Under the pieces are notes generated by a model, which worked only from the letters and a program-made list of their open reading frames with translations, did not search any database and was not told where the DNA came from. This document shows, piece after piece, positions 25,684 to 31,165 of a stretch of DNA of 34,808 bases (the first letter of the stretch is position 1; every line of letters starts with the position of its first letter). Source of the stretch: Clostridiales bacterium. GTDB lineage: Bacteria > Bacillota > Clostridia > Oscillospirales > Oscillospiraceae. The DNA is taken from NCBI GenBank assembly GCA_014799565.1, contig JAAVHT010000014.1, positions 52,377 to 87,184 of the forward strand, written 5' to 3'. The position numbers and the translations under genes are program-made.

Positions 25684-25717
25684 GAGCAGCGGCCTTTCGG
25701 CCTGCTCTACACCTCCT
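25684..25717 (-). promoter_or_regulatory. hairpin between ribosome site and start codon
   Basis: On the minus strand AGGAGG, four bases, then GAGCA-GGCC-GAAA-GGCC-gc-TGCTC (GNRA tetraloop, 2-base bulge), seven bases, ATG. If folded, the effective spacing is about 11 bases; if unfolded, the site is too far to work. Confidence 0.5.
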
Positions 25718-25737
25718 TATTTTTTGGTTAGCAATCA

Positions 25738-26109
25738 TCAGAATCTGTGGCATTTTGCGGGGGCGGATATCAAACGTCCCTGCGATAAGATGACGGAGCG
25801 CGTTAACAGAAAAATACCCCGTACATCATCTCCCAGGGCGTTGATGACAGGGACAATCGTGGGAAAGAGTACCGTCTTTCCGCTTTGCTCCGCCCGCAGG
25901 ATCTCCAAAATATAGTTCTGGGGAAACCGGGGATCTCCGATGTGGTGGAACGCCCCCTTTTCCCGCTCAAGTTCTGCAGCACTGCACAGGCTCAAATCCT
26001 TATAGGGCAGCAGCCAGCGATAAGGCATACTGGGCAGGTCTACGACGTCCGGCCCAAGCTGCTGCGCCGCGGTGGATTTTCCGCACCCGGTATAAGCGGC
26101 AATCAGCAT
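25738..26109 (-). CDS. P-loop NTPase/kinase-like protein, apparently C-terminally truncated
   Basis: A 123-residue protein beginning MLIAAYTGCGKSTAAQQLGP, a Walker A motif (GCGKST, residues 8-13) at the extreme N-terminus as in small P-loop kinases. The AAAGGAG site is good. The frame reads sensibly to DDVRGIFLL (about residue 100) and then continues into TRSVILSQGRLISAPAKCHR, which does not look like the family. Another frame over the same bases reads NALRHLIAGTFDIRPRK. I infer a deletion or recombination joint near 25810. It sits between a metallophosphoesterase gene and the MKIRTDF gene in one operon. Likely non-functional or altered. Confidence 0.6.
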   Translation of the reverse strand: MLIAAYTGCGKSTAAQQLGPDVVDLPSMPYRWLLPYKDLSLCSAAELEREKGAFHHIGDPRFPQNYILEILRAEQSGKTVLFPTIVPVINALGDDVRGIFLLTRSVILSQGRLISAPAKCHRF

Positions 26110-26152
26110 TTGATATCGCTCCTTTCAAGTGGGTTCAGCCACAGCCGCAAAT

Positions 26153-26902
26153 CTATGTCAGCTGGATCAGCTCCTGATAGAGGTAGATAAACTGCTCTCC
26201 AATGTGTCCGTCCATATGGTAATGCCCGAAGAACCAGTGTTGGAAGCGGCAGCGCTGTGCCACCTCGTCCAGGAATTCGGTCAGGTGGTCGGCCTTGTAT
26301 GCGCCTTTGCCCAGCTTATCCTGGATCGAGGTAGGGGCGCAGTGGGTGATAATGTAGTCCACCTGCCAGCTGGCGCGTTCCAGGTTGTCCCGCGCTCGGC
26401 GGCAGTCCTCCTGATCGGGCAGCTCCTCCTTCCACCAGGACTCGTGATTGACTCGAAAAAGGGCGTTTTGCCTGTATAGCGTTCGATAGCGCCACCTAAA
26501 GTTGGGGTCGTCACGCTCCAGAATACCGTCAGACACGTCGTGGCTGCTGGCTCCGCCCATGGTGAAAAAGCGAAGCCCCTCCAGCTCGTAGATCTCTCCC
26601 CGAAGCAGATGCAGGACAGAAGGGCGGATGGTCTGGACGCACCCTCCGTGCCAGGGTATGGTGGGATATTGCTTCAGAAGGTCGAAGTTCTCGTGGTTGC
26701 CGTCTACGAACAGGGTGGTGAACGGGCGGTTTTCCAGCCAGTCCAGCTCCTTCTGTTCCGCCTCCTTGCCGTCCCAGACAAAGCCAAAATCGCCGCAGAT
26801 AATCAGGTAATCTTCTTTGGTCAGGGCGTCCAGCTCGGGATAAAAGCCTGGCTCCAGGCGCTCGGTGAGCCCGTGGACGTCCCCGGTAATATAGATAGAC
26901 AT
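26153..26902 (-). CDS. metallophosphoesterase (calcineurin-like)
   Basis: A 249-residue enzyme with the binuclear-metal motifs of calcineurin-like phosphoesterases: GDVH at 7-10, GDFG at 37-40, GNHEN at 68-72, THCAP near 192 and GHYHMDGH near 226. The start at 26902 has AAAGGAG just upstream; the frame continues to a TTG at 26923 that would include the site. Likely a soluble phosphatase or phosphodiesterase; the substrate (protein, nucleotide or RNA) cannot be told. It lies 62 bp after a second, unrelated-looking phosphoesterase in the same operon, and 43 bp before the P-loop gene. Confidence 0.88.
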   Translation of the reverse strand: MSIYITGDVHGLTERLEPGFYPELDALTKEDYLIICGDFGFVWDGKEAEQKELDWLENRPFTTLFVDGNHENFDLLKQYPTIPWHGGCVQTIRPSVLHLLRGEIYELEGLRFFTMGGASSHDVSDGILERDDPNFRWRYRTLYRQNALFRVNHESWWKEELPDQEDCRRARDNLERASWQVDYIITHCAPTSIQDKLGKGAYKADHLTEFLDEVAQRCRFQHWFFGHYHMDGHIGEQFIYLYQELIQLT

Positions 26903-26964
26903 GATTGGCTCCTTTCCGTACAAAAAATCAGAATTTCACCGTTGGTTGGGGTGCGTTTGACAGA

Positions 26965-27789
26965 TCAATTGAGCTGCCCCGCCTCTTTATCGCGGTAATA
27001 CCCGGCGATGGCCCGCTTTGCTTTCGACAAATAGCTCTCCCGCTCGATATCACTATAAAACATTCCGCCCCCACAACCTGCCGAATAGACGAGGGCGCCT
27101 TCAACGTCCGGGCACGTCACCGTAAACTCCCAGGTATCCACACGGAGATATCCGATTTGACGTCCCTCCTTGTCAAAAGCGTCATACGTTTCCGGGAACG
27201 ACGGACAGGTCATCTCCAGGCGGATGTCACCCGGCTTGATCCGTCCGTAGGAGGCATCGCTGTATTCCTCGTCCCAGAAGGCAATAATCTCCTCCGCGCT
27301 GACGGGAGCCATGCCGTTGGCGTCCACCCCCACGTCCAGCCGCCGAAGGTTGTCGTGCCGGTTCCCTTCGTTGTAATGTGGCTTGTTGTGCTGGTGCCCG
27401 TGGAGATGGAAGGCGCCTTGGCGCATCCCGTTCCAGCTCAAAAGGGGATAGTGGCAGAGGATGAAGTACTGATTTTGCCAGCAGAGCTCAAAGTAATCCT
27501 TGACCCACACAAAGGCATCCTGGCGGAAGGACTTCTGGTCGGCAAATCCATCATGATTTCCCCGGATCAGGTATTTGCGGCCCTGAAGCTGTTCTAACAG
27601 CGCGTTGGCCGGGGAAGGCCCCTTCAGGGTGAAATCGCCCAGGATATAAATGTCATCCTCCGGCGATACCTTGGCGTTCCAGTTCCGGATCAGCGCCTCG
27701 TTCATTTCCTCCACCGTCTGGAAAGGACGCCGCTCATATTGGAGGACATTGCTGTGGTAAAAATGCGTGTCCGCGGTGAAATAGGTTAT
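26965..27789 (-). CDS. metallophosphoesterase with extra C-terminal domain
   Basis: A 274-residue protein of the calcineurin-like fold: TADTHFYHSN at 5-14, ILGDFTL near 50, RGNHDG near 78, LCHYPLLSW and LHGHQHNKPH. A C-terminal domain of about 100 residues follows, with VEGALVYSAGCGGGMFYSDI. This type is common on plasmids and phages of Firmicutes. The start is unusual. The only strong site (GGAGGAGGG, 27796-27804) is followed by ATA at 27787-27789, overlapping the upstream stop as ATAA. The TTG at 27807 lies in that ribosome site and has none of its own. I give the ATA position; the TTG start is the alternative. Confidence 0.85.
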   Translation of the reverse strand: MTYFTADTHFYHSNVLQYERRPFQTVEEMNEALIRNWNAKVSPEDDIYILGDFTLKGPSPANALLEQLQGRKYLIRGNHDGFADQKSFRQDAFVWVKDYFELCWQNQYFILCHYPLLSWNGMRQGAFHLHGHQHNKPHYNEGNRHDNLRRLDVGVDANGMAPVSAEEIIAFWDEEYSDASYGRIKPGDIRLEMTCPSFPETYDAFDKEGRQIGYLRVDTWEFTVTCPDVEGALVYSAGCGGGMFYSDIERESYLSKAKRAIAGYYRDKEAGQLN

Positions 27790-28469
27790 AACGTTTCCCT
27801 CCTCCAAGGTGCGGTATCAATCTCCGTGGCGGCTCCTGCGGCACAGGAAAGCTTGTTTTCACCGTATCCGAAAGCCACGTCCTGAGCCCCCTCGTTGACG
27901 ATCAGGATCGTTTTGACGTCCTCAGAGATCTTATAGGGCTCGATTCGATTGCGGTAAGGAAAATATCGAAAATCCACCCGGCAGACCCCGGCCGCATCTT
28001 CCACAAAATCTTGAATCAGGACGGAGTCCTGAAACATACCATAATGCACATAGGGCTCGACGCGCCGGACCGGCCCGCTCCGTCCGGCCCAGAGGGCGGA
28101 CAGGACAGTGGGGCCCGCGACGCGCAGGCACAGCACTCCGGAAACGTTGAGGGTTGACAGAGCGGCTTCCCGGTCCCTGTCCGCCTGTTCACGGGCACGG
28201 GCACAGTACTGCCAGAACTCCGAGGGCAGGCCCGGCAGTTCCGGGGCTGGTAGGGAACTCGCCTTGCGGCCCAGCTCCTCCGAACGCAGATGGTACAGAC
28301 TGCCGGATTGGGTTTCCAACAGAATGCCGCGCTCTTCCTCGGCTATGCGGACGATGGCCGAGGTGTGGACCTGCATCCCATCCGGCAGTTTGGGGTGGCC
28401 TGACACGATGCCGTGGGCCAGAAGGGCAGAACCGTGGGCCTTTAAGTACCAGGAAAACAGCGTAGGCAT
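27786..28469 (-). CDS. unrecognised protein, first gene of the six-gene operon
   Basis: A 227-residue soluble protein. The N-terminal 65 residues (HGIVSGHPKLPDGMQVHTSA, then GILLETQSGSLYHL) look like a small beta domain. A helical middle region is followed by a beta-rich C-terminus with TILIVNEGAQDVAFGYGENK. That last part is faintly like the WN-x-G / VDG motif of the three paralogues in this island, with asparagine and glycine kept but tryptophan lost. The start has a GGAGGTG site. It follows a promoter and a long terminator-like leader, and its stop overlaps the start region of the phosphoesterase gene. No function can be given. Confidence 0.7.
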   Translation of the reverse strand: MPTLFSWYLKAHGSALLAHGIVSGHPKLPDGMQVHTSAIVRIAEEERGILLETQSGSLYHLRSEELGRKASSLPAPELPGLPSEFWQYCARAREQADRDREAALSTLNVSGVLCLRVAGPTVLSALWAGRSGPVRRVEPYVHYGMFQDSVLIQDFVEDAAGVCRVDFRYFPYRNRIEPYKISEDVKTILIVNEGAQDVAFGYGENKLSCAAGAATEIDTAPWRRETL

Positions 28470-28548
28470 GATGCACCTCCAAACTTATTTTCTGATCGAT
28501 TCCACACAATTTTGCAGTTGGTTTTTTGCCGACCTCACGGACAAAGTG

Positions 28549-28607
28549 AAAAAACGGCCACAAAACCCGTCAGGCAAAGGCATCGCCTGACCAGAATCTG
28601 TAACCGC
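28549..28607 (-). promoter_or_regulatory. attenuator-like hairpin in the leader of the 28469 operon
   Basis: On the minus strand GCGGTTACAGATTCTG, then GTCAGGC/GCCTGAC as the apical stem, then GGGTTTTGTGGCCG pairing back with many G-U pairs, then TTTTTT. The opening GCGGTTACAGATTCT resembles GCGGTCACGATTCT of the leader at 22845. About 85 bases separate the hairpin from the gene. Confidence 0.7.
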
Positions 28608-28662
28608 ATAACGCATGGTTCGATATTTTGTTGCCTTCCTAGAAGCTTTAAGTACTATGTCT

Positions 28663-28691
28663 AAAATAGCATACCCCAATCCGCCTGTCAA
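28663..28691 (-). promoter_or_regulatory. sigma-A promoter of the six-gene operon
   Basis: TTGACA (28686-28691), 17-bp spacer, TATTTT (28663-28668) on the minus strand, divergent from the promoter at 28736. A TATGCT overlaps the end of the spacer, as in the related promoters. Confidence 0.75.
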
Positions 28692-28735
28692 GCTCCGAGT
28701 AAAAAGATGTGTTGTGAAATTTTTTGATTTTCCCC

Positions 28736-28764
28736 TTGATATCGGCTGAGGCGTCATGTATACT
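28736..28764 (+). promoter_or_regulatory. sigma-A promoter of the 29005-30240 transcript
   Basis: TTGATA (28736-28741), 17-bp spacer, TATACT (28759-28764). The bases after the -10 (CTGCTCAA) resemble those after the -10 at 18793 (CTGCCCAA). Confidence 0.75.
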
Positions 28765-28831
28765 CTGCTCAATCGAAGAAAAGCGGCGCTTTATTCGACT
28801 GTAAAACTTCATAGTTGGTATTTGAGGACGT

Positions 28832-28907
28832 CAGGCGTGAGCGGCGGTTTCAAATACGATCTCCTTTTGCTGGATCGTATTTTGAACATGGCTGCTGCGC
28901 CTTTTTT
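28832..28907 (+). promoter_or_regulatory. long leader hairpin 1 (CAGGCG...GCGCCTTTTTT)
   Basis: CAGGCGTGAGCGGCGG pairs with GGCTGCTGCGCC. Inside, TTCAAATACGATC pairs with GATCGTATTTTGAA (one bulge), with a TCCTTTTGCT-type loop. T6 follows. It shares ends with the leader hairpin at 23023-23095. Confidence 0.7.
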
Positions 28908-28908
28908 C

Positions 28909-28950
28909 GGTCTGCCTTAGGAGATCACTCCGAAGGGCAGGCCGTTTTTT
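28909..28950 (+). promoter_or_regulatory. leader hairpin 2, terminator-like
   Basis: GGTCTGCC/GGCAGGCC outer stem and GGAG/CTCC inner stem around ATCA, followed by GTTTTTT. Second tandem terminator-like structure, same position as the one at 23100-23138. Confidence 0.75.
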
Positions 28951-29004
28951 ATGAAGCCGGCCCGGAGGCCGCGTAAAATGAAATTGAAAGGAGTATGATC
29001 GAAC

Positions 29005-29375
29005 ATGACGGACAGCTGCATTCAACAGATCCTGGGGAAGATTTCCGCGGAGGGTATTCCGCTCAAGGAGCCGCTGCTCCTGAAGGAGAAACACCCTTGC
29101 AAGAGGAGATGTACCTGAAAACCGAGGAGGGACGCAAAACCCTGGACGGTTCATCTTTACTTTATGCAAAGGAACTGCGGCTCGGAGTCAGCCTGTCCAG
29201 GAGCTGCGCAAAGGAACAAATCTTTCAGCCGATGGAGCGGCGGAGTGAGGAACTGGCCGAATACCGTCAGGCCAGATGTGTGTTCCGCAAAAATCCGGAT
29301 CCCGCCAAACCGGTGGTGATCGCAGACATCGGTGCAGAGGCCATCCGGATGGACACCCCGCTGAAAAATTCCTGA
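29005..29375 (+). pseudogene. frameshifted small gene
   Basis: An ATG at 29005 with AGGAG about 11 bases upstream opens a frame with good codon use (IQQILGKISAEGIPLKEPLL) that stops after 37 codons. From about 29095 the adjacent frame takes over with normal codon use (EEMYLKTEEGRKTL to IADIGAEAIRMDTPL) and stops at 29375. One base missing in the CCC near 29093 would join them into a protein of about 123 residues. No family recognised. Either a pseudogene or a sequencing error; programmed slippage is less likely because no slippery heptamer is seen. Confidence 0.5.
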
Positions 29376-29523
29376 TCCCAGCGGGGGACTTGTTACAGAC
29401 AAAAAATTCCCCCGGATCTCTATATAGTTCTGGTTTATGGGACTTTACTCGTGGTAGAATGAGCTCAATGATCCAAGTGTCAGTTTCCGCAGTACACATT
29501 TTATGTTGAAAGGAAGACGGAGC

Positions 29524-30240
29524 GTGGACGTGCAGATGTTGAAAAAGATGGCTGCCAAATGCAAGCGGAAGCCCGAAATCGCCAGCGCCGGGGCATTTTT
29601 GCTGGTCGGAGTCGATCGGGATGCCATCGGCATGGGAGATGGCGGTGCCCTGATCCGGGCGGGTCAGGACAGCAAATGGAAGGTGTGTGTCCTGAATATG
29701 TTCAACTGCGACGGCACAGACGACGACATAGACGTTATTGTGGACGACGACCTCTACGATGACGAGCCGGACGAGGACGAGCTTTGGGAGGAGCAGAAGG
29801 AAGCGGCGGATTGCCAGCTCACGTATTTCGGGCAGGGTGCCAACGTGCGTTTTCACGCCCACGAGAACCGCACTGGTGACGGCCTGCGCATTAAGGAGGA
29901 TTTCGCCTCTGTGGATCGGGGGGACGGTGAGCGCGAAATCCCGATCGTGTACTGGAACACGGGCCGCAGTCCCGTCAAGGTGGACGGTGCGCAGATTTCT
30001 CCGGGTGAGTGCCGCATCTCTTTCCCCGACGACGCCTCCCGGGTGCGGCGCAGGGCGTTGAAACAGGAGCAGGACAAGTGCCTGACGGACTGGGTCAAAC
30101 GGTATTCCGAAGAGCAAAAGCAGGCCGAACTGGACGCGGTAACAGAGCAGATCATGGAGTTGAAGCCGGACTGGACAGAGGAACAGGCCCACATCGCCGC
30201 CCGGATGTTCCTGAACCAGAAGTATGGCCGGAACACGTAA
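29524..30240 (+). CDS. WN-x-G / VDG-x-x-SPGE paralogue with acidic segment
   Basis: A 238-residue protein of unknown function. GTG at 29524 is chosen because AAAGGAAG lies about 9 bases upstream; ATG at 29503 and internal ATGs at 29536 and 29548 are alternatives. Residues 1-60 form a mixed alpha/beta part, and 63-95 are very acidic (DGTDDDIDVIVDDDLYDDEP). Residues 105-165 then carry the shared module VRFHA...GLRIKED...IPIVYWNTGRSPVKVDGAQI, matching the protein at 23190. A helical tail with charged residues follows, as in that paralogue. The PARG-like remnant begins in the same frame directly after the TAA stop. Confidence 0.72.
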   Translation: MDVQMLKKMAAKCKRKPEIASAGAFLLVGVDRDAIGMGDGGALIRAGQDSKWKVCVLNMFNCDGTDDDIDVIVDDDLYDDEPDEDELWEEQKEAADCQLTYFGQGANVRFHAHENRTGDGLRIKEDFASVDRGDGEREIPIVYWNTGRSPVKVDGAQISPGECRISFPDDASRVRRRALKQEQDKCLTDWVKRYSEEQKQAELDAVTEQIMELKPDWTEEQAHIAARMFLNQKYGRNT

Positions 30241-30459
30241 CTGGCGGCAGATAGATGTGATACCTGTGCCGCCCCTAACCTGCGGGAGCGGCCTAACAAC
30301 GCCATGAATCCGGGGCAGGGCGCCGCGCTCAAGCTGTCTGACGCGGAGCTTTTGGCGATCCATAGGGCCCGGGGACAGAAGATCCTCCAAATTGCCGCTG
30401 CGCACGGGACAGACACGCTGATCCTGGGCGCCTTCGGCTGCGGAGCGTTCCAAAAACAA
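30241..30459 (+). pseudogene. C-terminal fragment of a microbial PARG (TIGR02452-like) gene
   Basis: The frame directly after the previous stop reads TCAAPNLRERPNNAMNPGQG, then LSDAELLAIHRARGQKILQI, then LILGAFGCGAFQ. These are the conserved stretches of the TIGR02452 / microbial poly(ADP-ribose) glycohydrolase family (about 270 residues when complete), which removes ADP-ribose. Only about 70 residues of the middle-to-C-terminal part remain. There is no start, and the frame runs into an A/T-rich hairpin where the conserved continuation should be. A decayed remnant, cut on both sides. Confidence 0.65.
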
Positions 30460-30498
30460 AAAATCCGCTTGAAATCTTGCGATTTCAAGCGGATTTTT
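30458..30498. terminator. bidirectional terminator-like hairpin
   Basis: AAAAATCCGCTTGAAATC and GATTTCAAGCGGATTTTT form an 18-bp perfect stem with a TTGC loop, A/T runs on both sides. It cuts the PARG-like remnant. Confidence 0.85.
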
Positions 30499-30548
30499 GT
30501 AATGCGTTGACGAAAAAGATGCACCGAACGATAAGTCCGCAAAAAGGG

Positions 30549-30585
30549 GAAATCGACAAATTTCTTGTCGAAATTTGTCGATTTC
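30549..30585. repeat. 16-bp inverted repeat next to the tRNA remnant
   Basis: GAAATCGACAAATTTC (30549-30564) and its exact complement (30570-30585) around TTGTC. It directly abuts the tRNA 3' end at 30588; it may be a tRNA terminator stem or recombinase arm site. Confidence 0.6.
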
Positions 30586-30587
30586 AC

Positions 30588-30632
30588 TGGTGGACGATAC
30601 AGGACTTGAACCTGTGACCTCCCGCACGTCAA
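30588..30632 (-). tRNA. 3' half of a tRNA (att-site-like remnant)
   Basis: On the minus strand the bases read as the 3' half of a tRNA: loop TTGACGT, GCGGG strand, AGGTC variable loop, T-arm ACAGG-TTCAAGT-CCTGT, acceptor strand ATCGTCC, A73 and encoded CCA. The 5' half is absent: the DNA beyond 30632 does not supply the D-arm or the GGACGAT partner strand. If read as an anticodon loop, the anticodon would be GAC (Val), with G at position 37, which is unusual. Retained tRNA 3' ends mark integration sites of tyrosine-recombinase elements. Confidence 0.65.
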
Positions 30633-30640
30633 CGCCGGGA

Positions 30641-30997
30641 GAAAACTTTTCCGTGTTATTTATGGTGCTTTTTAATTGTTTCTGTTCGGTTTTAATTGCT
30701 TTATGGTGTCGTTTAACAGCATGGTTTCCACGTATTCCATGCGTGTCTGTGGTCAGTTATGTGGTCAAAGCCACAGACAGAGTTTCTTACACGGAAAACT
30801 CTGCCACAATTTTCACCGATGGATTGCACCAGTGTCTACAAAGAAGAACTCTCCTCAGAGGGGGTAATCCCTGCGTGGGCCGGGTTCGCCGGGTTCTATG
30901 CGTTCGCCTGCTGGAGGTAAAACTCGCTCTCCTCTACCCGAAGCACAAAATCGTACTCCAACCGAGTAGCTTTGGAAGGAACGATGTTATACCGTTT
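30641..30997. other. gene-poor, AT-rich stretch
   Basis: No frame with a ribosome site and normal codon use is seen on either strand. The DNA is less GC-rich than the flanks and may be decayed mobile-element sequence. Confidence 0.5.
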
Positions 30998-31163
30998 AAG
31001 AACCTGTATTCACAGCTGAGAATGCCGGATGGGCGAGGGGTTTTTACGCCAAGTGAGGCCAATTTTCGCGGGTATACTTGTGTGTATGGCAAGAAAATTT
31101 AACGAAATTTGGCGGGAAAAGACCCGCCCACACGGCGTATTGAGGTTGTGAATACAGGTTCTT
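30998..31163. mobile_element. 166-bp MITE-like element with 16-bp perfect terminal inverted repeats
   Basis: AAGAACCTGTATTCAC (30998-31013) is repeated exactly inverted at 31148-31163. The inside has no coding frame. TTA occurs at both edges and could be a target duplication or part of the ends. The size and ends fit a miniature inverted-repeat element mobilised by an IS elsewhere. The right end lies 3 bp from the stop of the DUF362 gene. Confidence 0.6.
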
Positions 31164-31165
31164 AT

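Noticed and set aside
18430-28990. Repeated hairpins checked for a CRISPR array
   Set aside because: The repeats are few, unequal, widely spaced and each is tied to a promoter; no regular repeat-spacer pattern.
29376-29502. TAGAAT at about 29453 as a separate promoter for the 29524 gene
   Set aside because: No acceptable -35 at 16-18 bp; the gene is more simply read from the promoter at 28736.
29188-30632. Minus-strand frames beginning MREVTGSSPVSST and similar
   Set aside because: Such N-termini arise from reading through a tRNA 3' end; the rest is antisense to the 29524-30240 gene.
30672-30740. 22-codon minus frame starting MEYVETMLLNDTIKQLK, thought to be an integrase tail
   Set aside because: Too short and without the catalytic Arg/His/Tyr positions; the resemblance is not strong enough to call.
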